Program-made: the position numbers and the translations under genes | Origin: Chromobotia macracanthus | Lineage: Eukaryota; Chordata; Actinopteri; Cypriniformes; Botiidae | Direction of reading: 5' to 3' | Length of the DNA stretch: 64,000 nt | NCBI GenBank assembly: GCA_036877525.1 | Contig: JAZGTH010000064.1 | Span: 571,001-635,000 of the forward strand | The notes under the pieces: generated by a model | What the model saw: only the letters and a program-made list of their open reading frames with translations | Database searches by the model: none | What the model was told of the DNA's origin: nothing | In this document: positions 42,201 through 54,700 of the stretch, piece after piece | Layout: each line of letters opens with the position of its first letter | Numbering within the stretch: the first letter of the stretch is position 1

Positions 42201-45200
42201 AGTGAGCTGTCTGCTTAAAATTTTTAGTGTGCTTCACATATGGAGCACAGAGTAGGCACCTGTGTAGTGTTTCTAATCTTAAGCACAGTCATGGTTAGGA
42301 TGCTGCATCTTACGGTCTAGACACTAATCAAATTTTTTGCAGAACCAAACTGAGTTCTAATGCTCAGACTAAGAAACATTTTGATGCAATTGTAATATTT
42401 TGTTATATATTTGTTATATAATAAAGAAGAAAACAGAAAAAAACAAAAAACAGGCTTTTTGCATGAAATGATCATGATAAACCTTATGGGTACTTTAAGA
42501 CCCCATCAGTGTAATGCTAGATGTATGGGAGGCTGCAGAATTTGGCTTTAGCTGAAGATGTTAGCAGCCATTTTGGCTCTGATTTTATTTTCAATATCAG
42601 TAAGTGATGTGCAGTCGCAGGCCAACCACCATTATAGTCCATTTAAATGCTGTTACGAAGATACGAACATTGAGGATGTTTATTCACAGATAATTTGCCT
42701 GAGGAAACATTTCAAGTGGAAAACAGAGCTGTATATACAAAGAAGAAACCTCCTCTGCCAGCTGATTAAAACATATTATCATATTTTACACAATTTATAT
42801 TTAATGTTACTGCATTTCCATGTTTTTAATGCATATTTCTTTGTATTTTTGTTTCACAATCAAGGTGAGGACACATTCATCTGTTAAAACCATGTTGCCT
42901 CTTCTCATTGTGGTGAAACTGTTGTTTTTTCATATTTCTCCCCAGAAAATAAGAAAAGACAGCTAGGTTATAGAAATCTTCAAATGTCTCGTCAGTCAGA
43001 AGATGTTAAAATTTTCTAAATGAATGCTAATGGAATTCTTATCATAATTTGGGCTCAGTCCTCACAGAGTTGTAGTCCTGCTACCCAAAAGAGAAATTAC
43101 AGTTTTTACATACGTTTTACAGACGTCTGTACAATTTACAGACGTTTTTGTTTTAAAGAGGTAAACATGTCTTAAAAAGACAACTTCCACCTGAAAAAGA
43201 ATTTTAGTGTATCCAACTGTATATTTCCGGTAGAGATTCAATAGTATTTTGTTAGGATTTACTGATTGTAAATATTCAAACAGAACTGATTAGGATCTTC
43301 AGTTAGGCTTTCCATGGTGAAAAGCTTTCTTAGGATGTTCATTCAGTATTTATCTTGAAGTTGTGAAGAGAACATTTTTGTGATTCACTGTTTTCTGGCA
43401 GGTATCTTGAACGCTCAGAGGGCTCTATGGAGTTTAATTCCACTGCATGTAAGGAACTACGACAGGAAATCACAGATGTGAAAGTTCTGACCATGTGAGT
43501 GTGTCTTTCGGATATTGGACTGTGTCTGTGTGTGGAGTGAGCACTCCAGTGGGAGTCAGATTTCCTGATGAAAGTCTCATCTCAAAGGACAAACCCTTTG
43601 AAGAACATCTATTTAAAGAGGATAATATCTTTGCGAGAACATCCTCTCTTTGCTCTGTTCTCCTCACATCAGTGGTGCATGCTAAAGAAAGCATCACTGT
43701 TACTAGTATATACTTAGGACTGGGGATCTGAACAGTCTTCTAAACATTAAATTATTAAAACTCATCCCACACTGTTTGTACTATGAACATGACAGATATC
43801 TCAGGTCATGTGGATTAGTCAGGAGACATATGCTGTTCATTTCTAATCAATCAGATTTGTGTACTTGCATTATAGAGGTGATCAGAGCCATATCCATGGG
43901 CCAGTATATCAGTATATCTTAGGTGTGGCCATTTTTTACCTGGGCCAGTAAGAAGCCACCTAGCAATCCCTTTGTAATACTCTAGCAACTGAAAAACACC
44001 TTAACGGTTGCAAACCAACACTGGCAACCAGACAGAACACCCTTCCATCATGGTTTGTGTGTCTGTGTGTGTTTGATTCAGGGTGAAAACATCAGAATTG
44101 TTTGAGAGATGGAGAAACCTTCAGGCATGTAAGTGGGAGCAAAACAAGGAGGAGATAGATAATTTTAAGTAAGTACACAATCTTTTGACACACCTATTTT
44201 TGCTCTGCTGTTTCATTCTTTGCCTTAATCTAATAATGTCATTTTTCTCTTTGTCCAATTTCTTTCTTTGTTTCACTATCTTTGTCCAGGATTTCTTTGT
44301 GATAAGAAAGTAGTGATGTCATATCTCTCTGTATCCAATAGGATTCTATAACAAAGTAATAATATAATCTTTATTGTCCAATAGGATGTCTCTGTCACGA
44401 TGCTGCAATGCCCCCTCCTTCCTGTTTACAACAAAGAGAAACACTCCCTCTGGTACTAAGCTGCGTTATGAGGTTGATACAAGTGGAATCTTACACATCA
44501 GCCCTGAGATTTTTAAAATGTTCCCCAATGTGAGTGAGAGCTGTTTTAAATCAAGTTAAACTTCTAAACTGCTTTAAAGCTCTATGCCTCACGGAAGCTC
44601 GTTCCTAGTTGTAATTTTATAAAGGAATGTGTACAGGATACCTGTTGGACATGCCTATTGTGGAATCACAAAGGACATTTTCTTGCAGGATTTCAGCATA
44701 ATAGTTTTCCAAAAGACTATTACAATTAACAATAGGATAAAATTCCCTTCAGAACATCAAAAAGAATGTAAAGAAAATCATATAATTCAAACTCCTATAT
44801 TCCTCCATATTAACATTAAACAATATGCAATACAATGTAGGAATCAACAAAAAAAAAGAATAACAAAATTCTGCAGAAATGTAACATCTATTTATCCTTT
44901 AGAATTAAATACAAATTATGATAAAATTCAAAAAAGAAGTTTGCATATTCTCTTGGACTTGTAGATTAGGGGTATAAAACTGCAGGTCAATAGAAATGGG
45001 TGAATTACTACCTGCATTTGAGTGAGTCATACACACACATACACAATGTTTATCTGTGGCATAATCTCTTCTTCTTATAAGACCCTTCCTAACATTACAA
45101 ATTAAGCATCCTTAGGTAGCTGTATCATGGCAAGTGTTACCTAGCAACCTACGCAGTGATCACACCCTAGAACCGTTATGCCTGCAACAGTTGCCTGGCA

Positions 45201-46631
45201 ACCATCTGCCGGCAATCATCCCTCTCTCTAATCACATTTGAGTCTCTCCTGTCCTGTTTCTGAATCTGTTCCTTGCTATGACTGCAGGATATGCCCTATT
45301 CCAAATCCCAGTTCAAGAAATGTGCCGTAATTGGAAATGGAGGCATTATTAAAAACAGCAAGTGTGGACGAGAGATTGATGCAGCTGACTTTGTCTTCCG
45401 GTAAAATGATAAACTGTTGTCTGTGTTTGTGTTAATTTGTTTGTATAGAGACTTGCCCAACTATATCTGAGCATGCTAAGAATTTGTTGCCAGTTTAGGA
45501 CGTTCCTACAGTGCACATTTACAGACACAAACACATAACAATGTTAAATACAAAACCTAAATGACAAACACAATGACAAGAACACAAGTACTGTGCAACA
45601 CAGTATTCCAGTTACTGCAATTATAGACTGTTACATACTTGTGAAACATCTGGACAATCTACATGTCAATATACACTAATATAAACTCTCTCTCTATGTC
45701 TCTTACTCTGTCTCTCTTTCAGATGTAATATTCCACCCATCTCAGATTTGTACAGTGAAGATGTGGGATCCAAGACTGATCTTGTTACCATAAATCCCAG
45801 CATTATAACTGAGAGGTACACACACGCATCTAATCTAAATATCTAAACAGATTTCTATTAATTTATAGGATCATTTACTTTACATTCCACTCCACATAGC
45901 ATTGAGCTGTTTGCACACTAGAGGTTGTTCACATTCATGACAAATACATGATTTTGGTTTAAATGTCATTTATATCTGTAAAGTATACTTATACACTTAA
46001 TATTCTATCAGATTGTATAGAATTTTGCATGACCATCCCACATTTTTTTTGGATGAAGCCTGTTCTTATGATAATTAATATTAGCTTGCATTGTGATATT
46101 GTCATGGCAATTAATAAAAACAATTAACTGATACTGTCTTTCTCTCTATCTTTCTGTTTATGTACCAGGTTCCAAAAATTGGAAAAATGGAGGAAGCCAT
46201 TTTACGATGTTCTCCAGAACTACGAAAACTCTTCTGTTGTTTTGCCTGCATTCTATAACACAAGAAACACAGATGTGTCGTTCCGTGTCAAATACATGCT
46301 CGATGACTTTGAGTCTGCCCGTGGTGTGTTTTTCTTCCACCCACAGTACCTGCTCAACGTGCAGCGTTTCTGGGCTGTGCAGGGCGTGCGTGCCAAACGC
46401 CTCAGCAGTGGGCTAATGTTGGTTACCGCGGCAATGGAGTTATGTGAAGAAGTGCATCTCTACGGCTTCTGGGCATTTCCCATGAACCCCTCTGGTATCT
46501 TCATAACACACCATTACTATGACAATGTCAAGCCCCGCCCCGGGTTCCACGCCATGCCGTACGAGATCTTTAACTTCATGCACATGCACGCTCGGGGCAT
46601 TGTGCACGTGCACACAGGTCCTTGTAGGTGA
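37121..46631 (+). CDS. st8sia5: Alpha-2,8-sialyltransferase ST8SIA5
   Basis: ST8SIA5 is a Golgi type II membrane enzyme that adds alpha-2,8-linked sialic acid to gangliosides (GT3, GD1c, GT1a, GQ1b synthesis). Seven exons join in frame to 374 aa (human 376): 37121-37251, 43402-43494, 44082-44168, 44385-44529, 45288-45400, 45723-45815 and 46169-46631. The start MRYSDPTASRDLLGNRS matches the human MRYADPSANRDLLGSRT, and a single membrane segment follows (about residues 18-37, FIFICAFGLVTLL). Sialylmotif L runs from CAVIGNGGIIKNSKCGREI through NIPPISDLY, motif S is near LSSGLMLVTAAMELCEEV, and motif III (HHYYDNVKP) and motif VS (H-x4-E in HAMPYEIF) are present. These motifs carry the cysteines and histidines that the family needs. 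The protein ends at HTGPCR, slightly shorter than the human HTGTCSCC. All introns are GT/AG; intron 1 is 6.15 kb. LOXHD1 is the neighbour in human too. Confidence 0.95.
39206..39247. repeat. (CT)n microsatellite in st8sia5 intron 1
   Basis: A perfect run of about 21 CT units is followed by an interrupted CT/TTC-rich tail to about 39272. It is 2 kb from the nearest exon. Confidence 0.9.
42558..42887 (+). CDS. Hypothetical small protein with a signal-peptide-like N terminus, in st8sia5 intron 1
   Basis: An uninterrupted 109-codon ORF starts MLAAILALILFSISVSD, a good match to a secretory signal peptide, followed by VQSQANHHYSPFKCCYEDTN and further Cys residues in QIICLRK and NLLCQLI. After about residue 72 it becomes hydrophobic and AT-driven (HILHNLYLMLLHFHVF), which looks like read-through into non-coding DNA. 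The adjacent CC after a short N-terminal arm recalls CC chemokines, but the spacing to the next cysteines (15 and 19 residues) does not fit that family and the conserved core is missing. I do not recognise it. It lies 0.5 kb before st8sia5 exon 2 on the same strand, so an alternative st8sia5 exon or a chance ORF are also possible. Confidence 0.25.
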   Translation: MLAAILALILFSISVSDVQSQANHHYSPFKCCYEDTNIEDVYSQIICLRKHFKWKTELYIQRRNLLCQLIKTYYHILHNLYLMLLHFHVFNAYFFVFLFHNQGEDTFIC

Positions 46632-47396
46632 AAAGCTGAAGCTTTCAACCTGCAATCTGATTGGTCGGTTTTGCAGAGCTCCTCCTATTTAGTGGCGCTG
46701 TGGGACTCTGACTTAAAGGCCAGACATTTTACTATGTGTTTTTACGATATTGTGTCGGCACAGAAAATGGTACTATCGTATTTCCTGTTTGGTGATTTTC
46801 TGTAGCGGTGTTGTATTTGTGTATCAGATAACACATGTGCATTAAACTACACTAACGCTTGAGATGAGATTGAACAAATTATGTCTAACTGGTTGAAACA
46901 TTTATGTATAATGAGAAATGCTTGTACATGGTGCACAGGTTCCGAAATAATGGATTACAATGAATGATTATTTAAAAAGGAAGTAAAACTTGTAATAATT
47001 AAATCAAACACAATTGTTTGTTAAGGAATGTTTTTACAGTCTGTTTGTCTTTCTCTGCTTCACTCTCTCATACAAAACCTATGACCAATGATCATACAAA
47101 ATCTATGAGGTTTTAGTGTTTGTTAAATCGACTGACAATGTTTCTATAACACTGAATCAGGTTGCTTGTATATGATATTGTGATAACAGTGTGATCTTAA
47201 AACTTTACAAAGACATCATGTTTCCTGGTCTTAGCTGCAATGAAATGACACAGAATTACTGATTTATTCTGTTTTTGTTTAAATATTTCTCCACTGTTTG
47301 TTTCTTTATTTTGTCTTATTATTGAGCTAGATTTTTTTGTGTGAAGCTAAACTGTCACTGTTTTGGCAATACAAAGGCACAATTATTTGTCAAGAC

Positions 47397-47402
47397 AATA
47401 AA
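47397..47402 (+). promoter_or_regulatory. Candidate poly(A) signal of st8sia5
   Basis: AATAAA occurs about 770 bases after the stop codon. The sequence between is AT-rich with no exon, consistent with a 3' UTR. Confidence 0.45.
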
Positions 47403-48273
47403 GGCCACAAACCAGCTTTAGAGCTTTTATGATCACCCACACTTTTTCAGAATGAGCTTTGTAGTATTTTTATGTTATTTTTAGAGTCAGAAGGCTATCC
47501 ATCTCTCGCCCTCCCCCACCCCGTTCACTCACATGTATCCAGTGCTGGTGTCGGGTTTTGATCCATTGGTGAATAATTGATTCGTTTCAGAGGTTAATCA
47601 GTGTTAATCAGATGAACATAGTTTGATTTATCTGGACTTCCCCTCCTTCACCTGCACACACACACAAACGTAAGGCTGTTTTTGTGTTTCATATTCAGTC
47701 ATAAATGCAGGCCTCTGATGCTTTATAGATACATGATATGATAATTTCTAGAACTTACTGTGTTGAGTTTTTCGAATTCTACATGTAATTCTGCTTAGAA
47801 TCAGAATTTAAATAATAATGTGGCTTCTCAGAAACGTCTCATTCTGTGTCTCGTTCTTTAGCGACCTTACAAATTTTATTTTGTTAAGTGCTGTTTTCAA
47901 GGTAAATGCTTTTCCCCATAATTTCTTTGGTCAAAATTGCAGTAATGATCATTCTCTAGAAGAAGATGAATATGTAAGTAAATTTGGAATTACTACTGGA
48001 TTGTTTTATGAAATATGAGTTCACTTAACTTTATTGTTTAATTGTTCAATGAAGTAAATGATTACTAAAATACTATGGAAACTTCATTGGTTACTAGGTA
48101 CTATAGTTAATAGTTACTATGAAAACTATGAATAACATTCACTAAAATATATATTTTTAACATCATAGCTATAGTTATTGCTGTTTAGCAGTGCTAAAAT
48201 GGAGTATTGAACAATCAGCATCATACACAACAATGCATGTCATATGTTCTGTTGTTACCATCATCTCTCTCTA

Positions 48274-48280
<7 letters not shown>

Positions 48281-48338
<58 letters not shown>
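48281..48338. repeat. (CA)n microsatellite
   Basis: A perfect run of 29 CA units follows a CT-rich tract (tctctctctatctctct). Confidence 0.95.
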
Positions 48339-48342
<4 letters not shown>

Positions 48343-48663
48343 AACAACAAGAGTGTCATATGTACGTATAGATGGACAGCTGACTTTGTTTATTGTTTCT
48401 ACAACAGGCTGTTTAAGGAATGATGAATTGTTTAACATGCTGTGCGTTTGTGTGCATTGTGACTGTGTTTACAATAGCACAAAAATTCTGAAAGATCGGA
48501 TCTGAGCATTAAGCCTGTGTGTGTATTGTGACAATGCCCTATGTCTCCCACTGCTGGTCATTGTATTACCAGCACGTGGCCAAAGTAGGATTAAAAATTG
48601 GAAATTGGCTTTGTGCAAACTGAGATGTTTGTTATGTAAAATAAAACTAATTTATTGTAATGG

Positions 48664-48760
48664 TATGGGGTGGTGCAGTGGTTAAAGCACAGAGTTGGTA
48701 ACTGGTAGGCTGTGGTTTTAAACCCTGCAAGCAGCAAGCCATAAACCTGTTAACCCACTG
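48664..48760 (+). repeat. tRNA-derived SINE (head region)
   Basis: GGGGTGGTGCAGTGGTTAAA followed by GCACAGAGTTGGTAACTGG resembles an RNA polymerase III A box, and GGTTTTAAACCC about 40 bases on resembles a B box. It is a different family from the SINEs at 10.6 and 58.9 kb. The 3' end is unclear. Confidence 0.55.
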
Positions 48761-48994
48761 TGCTATTAAATTAAACTGAGGTGAGGCAGACAAAAATATA
48801 CTGTTAAATACTTACTTATTATCTTATAATAAACTTACCACCATAAGTAAAGATCTCACCAATATCATAAAGATCTCACTCACCAAGCACTTAATGATTT
48901 TTACCTTTTATGTATTTCAATTGATTCTATATTCCATGTTACATCAAATTCTATATAGTTATAGATGCAGTGGGCAATACTGTGTGTGTGTGTG

Positions 48995-48998
<4 letters not shown>

Positions 48999-49034
<36 letters not shown>
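48999..49034. repeat. (GA)n microsatellite
   Basis: A perfect AG run directly follows a (TG)n tract at about 48980-48994. Short TG-rich tracts continue to about 49140. Confidence 0.9.
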
Positions 49035-49038
<4 letters not shown>

Positions 49039-49639
49039 CATATAGTGTGCTAGCACTGTGAGTTTATGTGTGTGTGTGAAAGTAAGACATATAGAGTGTG
49101 AGCACTGTGAGTGTGTGTGGGTTTGTGAGTGTGTGTGTAATCTCACGTTTATCAGATGATAGCAGTATCAAGTGTTCTTAATAAAGCTAATGCAGGAGTT
49201 GGACATCAACATGACGTCTAGAGAGAATTTCTTATGAGCTTAAATTCTTGTTAACATGCACAGGTGTGTTTCACTGTATTAGTGAGGACACCCATTTAGA
49301 GTTCCATTGTTTTTATAACATTGCAACAATATTTCCCCCTATTCCTGTACTATAGTAACCCTCACATAAACCTGACATTATTAGGTGTAAAGCAAACAAT
49401 TGCCATGAAATTTAACTACAATACTAATGTATTTGTAAGGAGACTTTTCACTGATTTTATACCAGGCTAATGATATTTTGTATCCCCTAACCCTTCACAG
49501 CATTAGATTTAAATACATTAATTAAATAAATTCACGATTTAGCAAATTTATGAGCTGTTTTATTTAGTGAGGACCAGTAGATATGCATAGATTTACTTAT
49601 AGACTTGGTTTATCCAAACGTTTCACCTTCTGCTGTCAC

Positions 49640-50035
49640 TCACTTTGACGTCTAGCACCCCCGAGGAAACTAATAATCAGGTTGTGCTGTCCCAGAGATC
49701 TCCCACCTAGTGTATCATGGTGAGCATAAATTTCCCCCATGTACACCTTAAGAGTGGAGGGAGACAGTGGTCTCCGCAACCTCACCTGCTGGAAGGACAA
49801 CATGACTTCTGACATTGCACCTCTGAGGATTTTGCTCGCAATGAGCCCCCCATAATCGCCCCTGGTGCTTACTGACCCACACATATTCAACATATTCAAT
49901 ATCACACATTCCTGCCACTGTATGGAGCAGGAAATCTGCCACTGGGATGTTTTTATGGGAATGTTCTCACACTGAGGGCATGGTCCCTCCACAAGTGATG
50001 TTTGGGCATGGTTGAAACCAAGACACTCCAAACAA
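49640..50035 (-). mobile_element. Relic of a DIRS-like (tyrosine recombinase) retroelement
   Basis: A minus-strand ORF of 131 codons joins two segments typical of teleost DIRS-type elements. The first, at about 49955-50030, has a Cys/His pattern (CLGFNHAQTSL then PCPQCENIPIK) seen in the gag-like ORF. The second, at about 49640-49780, reads LSPSTLKVYMGEIYAHHDTL, then FLGGARR, the N-terminal core-binding region of the tyrosine recombinase. In full elements these lie kilobases apart with reverse transcriptase between them. Here they are about 200 bases apart, so the copy is internally deleted and dead. The family name rests on remembered motifs, not a search. Confidence 0.55.
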
Positions 50036-51785
50036 CATCATGGCCGCCCAAGGGAGCAATGAAACAGATCCAGAAGAACAGGGACAGAAAGCCATCTTTA
50101 AAATAAGCTCTAAAACGAATCCAATTAATAAGATCTTTAGATGGATGGAAATTACTCTTGGCTCTTGGTAAGTTTGGAAGTCACAAGATGAACAGGTGAA
50201 CAACCTCTGCAATGTGCCAAAGAATGCAGCAGGAATTAGAAAAACTCGGTTCAAAACTGACGGTTCTGAAGAACAAATCTGACTGTGGGATGCGCACCAT
50301 CTCCCTTTTATACTTGGATATCCGGAGGAAGAGATTGGCATGCAAATTCCAATTGTCAATTAAAGAACAAACCCCTGTGTCATCAACACAACATTGAAGT
50401 GAGTGACAGAAGCAAGCATGTAAGCAAGCAAGAATGTAAATGCATTTAAAGATTTTCTAGTGTTTAGAGTTTATTCACTCTTGATTTTTAAGCTAGTACA
50501 CACCATAGAAGAGTGGTTATTGGGGATGTTAATTAATCAAAGTGATATCAGGTATCTTTTAAATCTGTCTACCAAAAATTAGATTTGTTCACTGATCGAC
50601 TTTTCTATAGGTGACAATTCTATAGATTAAATCATTAGATGATAACCACAGAACACGTTCATGACCAACACACCTCAACAGCAGTCATTTAAACACTAAA
50701 CAATCTTAAATACTCAAATAATCAACTTAGTGGTGAGTAAATCCTTTGCAATCCTCTGCTTATGCAAGCATTCGTTTTTTTCCAAGTTTTTTTTTGTCAC
50801 TGCAGAGACTTCTGCATCAGCTACACAGACTTCTTGAAGATGCCGACAGTTGGTGCTAACAAAGAATACACCTATGCTTAATAAAAAAAAAAAAAAATTA
50901 CATGCATACTGTCAACCATAACAATGTAGTGTCTTTAACAGTGCACTGGCATTTTCATAAGATAAATTAAAAAAACTGATTTTAAACATTATATACTGAT
51001 CTTTAAGGGGGTTTCTTTTAAAGTGCTTTAAAGCATCTTTTCCTACCTGTGTTTTCAGCCAGGCTGCAATTTGCCTACATTAGGAGCCCAATCTTCTTTA
51101 TAGCGTACTTTGGGTAAAGCATGTTAAACAGTTTGACCATGTTAATCCAGCCACACTAACTTATTTATCTGTGTTAATGAAATCACTGTTAATTATTTAC
51201 AGGTGTAAGTGAAGCGTCTTTAATTATCTGTTCTGTAAGACTCCCTCTCTTTCGGTGTATCTTCTTTCTGGTATCTCTCTCTCTCTTTCTTTATCTCTCC
51301 TTTCTTTTTCTGGTCATGTGACACCAGATATTTTGTTTAAATAAGTGTTATATGTTATGTAATACATTTTTCTTGACATTGAGTGTGTATATTTATAAAT
51401 ATATCACACACACATATGTACATATCATATAATTATCATATATAAGTTTATGTGTTAATGTAAACTCACGTTGTGCTTTAGTAAAGCGATCCTGAGACCA
51501 TGAATAATAAACAGCATGAGGCCCAGCCTCCCCTCTGTCTGTCCTCTTCTTTTTCATTTGCTTTCTCTTACAGATCATGTGATCATTCTGCAGCCAGTAA
51601 TTATTCATGAGCTCCGCACCGCCTCACAGGACCTGCGTGAGAGAGCCTCAAGCTCTGAAGTGAGGCCCTGCTCCAGCTGCACACAGGGGCCTATCGGTCG
51701 CTGCGGGTCAGACGGGCGACACCTTACACCACAGACGGCGAGGAAACACTCACCCTCACCCTGCCACACTCTGGATGAATAAAAG

Positions 51786-54700
51786 ATGCCCACAAAAGAG
51801 AAAAAAACAGCAGAAACTGTAGAACGTGATGACGAAGGAGAAGAGAAGGAGCCAAAGGCGAAAGGAAAGAGTAAGAGGGACATAGACGAGAAGAAAACAA
51901 GACAGAAGAACTCAGAGGAGGAGACGAGGAATGGCGAGGTACATGCAGAGGAAAAAAGAAAAAAGAGTGGAACGGTAGAACACAAAGAAAAGAAAAAGAA
52001 GAAGAAAGAAACAGATAACGAAGATGGTCAGGTGACAGAAAACGACAACGGAACAGACGAACAAAACAACAATGAACCCATCAAAAAAGACAAACGGACC
52101 AAAGAGAAATCCTCACACGAGGAGGGGGACGCAACAGAGGTGAAGAAAGAGAAGAAAAAGAAGAGCAAACCTGCTGAAAATAAAGAAGGAGAAGACGACA
52201 TGGGGTCAAAAGACAAGAAGAGCAAAGATGGCAAGAAGAAGAAAAAGTCAGAAGAGGAGGAGGAAGATGAGGAGGTTTTGCAGGAAGATGTAGAGGAAGA
52301 GGAGGAGAAGAAGAAGAAAAAGAAGAAGAAAAAGAAAGGTTCTGACAGCGACGAGGAGAAGAAGACGAAGAAGGGAAAGAAGTCAAAGGTCAAACAGGTG
52401 GACTATGCAGAGCTCTATCAGCAGGAGCTACTGAGCTATCACACAGAAGAATCTGACGACCAGGAAGATGAATACTACAAAATGAAAGGTAGAAAAAAGC
52501 CTCTGGATAGGTGATTGTCTTGATCTTTTGTGTCCTCTAAATCTGTCTCTTTAACTCTTTCTGCTGAGATAAATGGAGAATTCAGTGCATTTATTCACAG
52601 ATTTACATTGAAACATTGAAAAAACAATTCTGTCATTATTTATCCCATCTTTTTGTTGTTCTAAACCTGTATGATCCATACAATGGCATTCAGTATCCTT
52701 AGTGAACCTGTGGTGAGGCTTCAGAAAGAACTAAAGGGAACAACAAGGGATTTCTTTTAACCCTGAAACATCTCTTAATAGTTTACTTCAATTCAAAGAA
52801 AGAATGATTGTAAACATAAACATTTTTTAATGATTTATTGCAGCATGTTATATGAAACATTCCTCGTCTTGTCAAGAGCCATTCACCTTGTGTTAAATAT
52901 GCGTCTGAAGTTATTTAGAGGTTCTTCAGATCAGTGTTTTGGTTTCTGGGTATGCAAATGGTTTTCTAACATACTAAGTAAAAAGTTCTTTGTGGAACCT
53001 AAAGGGATATTCTAGGTTAAACGTTAAGCTCTATTAACAGTATTTATGGTTACCACAGAAAATTGTTTTAAATAGTTTTTTTAATAGGTGATACAGTACT
53101 TAGTTGTAGTTGCAGTAAAGCACAAGGGACAGCTTAATATTTAAGTAATCTATATTATGCCAAAATGTTACTGTGGCTTTGAGTTGAGCCTGGAGAAAAG
53201 ATTCAGACTGTAAAACCCTCATCTGTTCTGATTAGAAACTTTATTTGAAGTATATAATTAGCAGCATCTAATCTAACCACCAGTTCCTCAAACTATGTCC
53301 ACTCAAAAAACTTTCAGGATTTTGTATTGGCAGACAGTTCTAAGCACTGGCACGTTAGAAGTGTGTCTTGATTAGCTGATTATTGCTGTGTCCTGGTATC
53401 AGGGCAGTGGGCATGATGCCAGTGGTGGATTTGAATCAGACGGGCACCTCTCTATGGCCTGAAACATTACACTCTAATCTGCCTTTTCATGCAACCTTCA
53501 AAACCTCATTCAGCGCGTTGGACGTCATGCTGTCAGGCGCAGTCAGGCGGAGCACATCAGGTTCAGCTTATCGCTTAGCACTAATTCAGAAAACGCTTTT
53601 GAAGGTCCACAAACAATGTTTTATTCCCTCTCTCTTTTGAAATATCCATGTACTTTAAAGCAGATATTCTATAGAATCTACAATCCAATTTTAATCTTTA
53701 GAGAACTATATAGCAGAACCCTGAGAAACATTTAGAGATTTACAGGCTATTTATTGTACCTATAAACCATATAAGAACCGTTTTGTAAAGAACATTTCTC
53801 TACTTAAATGATATTTTAGGAACAGTAATGCATGGACCTTATAGCCCACTATAGGGATATTATATACCATAAGTTATATATAAACCCTATACAGTAAAAA
53901 ATGGGTTCTTTTTAAAAACAGGGTGCTTAGCTGAATGCAAGGTGACAAGGAACCGTTAAAAAACCTTAACTGTTAACAGTAACTGCTAATATGTTTTTTT
54001 TTATTTTAGTGAAGGTTGGTAATAATGCAAAAGGTTGTTTTGAATAGGCATTGTGATCTTTGTCACTTCAAATTAAAATCCTGGAAAATTCTACTTGAGA
54101 AATGATACAACAAACAAATAGTCAATATAGTTAAACTGCCCTTATTTTTCTCCTGATCACAGTTCAGAGGAGGTCAGCATACATTGAGGTCTATTATCTA
54201 ATATAAAGCTGTTTTCACAAATCCCACGTTTCATATGAAGTCTATTTGAACGTTGCACCTGATTACCATCAGGCCCCCCCCTCCTTATGTTAAAAATTTT
54301 TTTTGTTTTTCCCGGCCCCCCTTTTTTTAAAAAAGGTAGCGGCCGTGTCGTGCTCTCACTCAGTTAACATGGGTAAGTTACAGAGATATTGCTTACAGCA
54401 ATGCAGCTTATACGAGCGTGGATGAGTTTAGAATAGCAGGTTGTTGGGTTACACAGGACACACCTGAGCACTCCAGATTACAACCACTCTAATGTTATGC
54501 AAATGAAAACAAGTTGAGGTATAACTGTTTTACTTTTCCCTCTCACCTAGTGTACGAGGTGGTGACCGTCACGGGTGATGTAAAAGGGGCGGGGACTGAT
54601 GCCAATGTGTTTGTCACCTTATATGGAGAGTTTGGCGTAACTCCCAAAGTTCATCTGGCCAGCAAGTGAGTTCTGCTTAATTTCTTCTAAAGATCTTCTA

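Larger units (their letters stand above)
47403..51785. other. Repeat-rich spacer between st8sia5 and loxhd1
   Basis: No gene is recognised. The spacer contains a (CA)n and a (GA)n microsatellite, a tRNA-derived SINE at 48.66 kb and a relic of a DIRS-like retroelement at 49.6-50.0 kb. The segment 51572-51779 follows a TTTCTCTTACAG acceptor-like site and is GC-richer, so it could be a 5' UTR exon of loxhd1; an in-frame TAA at 51780-51782 shows it is not part of the loxhd1 reading frame. Confidence 0.45.

Noticed and set aside
42558..42887. Calling the intronic ORF a CC chemokine
   Set aside because: Only the CC and the signal-like start fit. The spacing of later cysteines and the missing conserved core do not, so it is left as unrecognised.
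52028..52393. Minus-strand Phe/Ser-rich ORFs opposite loxhd1 exon 1
   Set aside because: They are the complement of the Lys/Glu-coding GA-rich DNA, and the plus-strand frame is supported by the conserved end of the exon.
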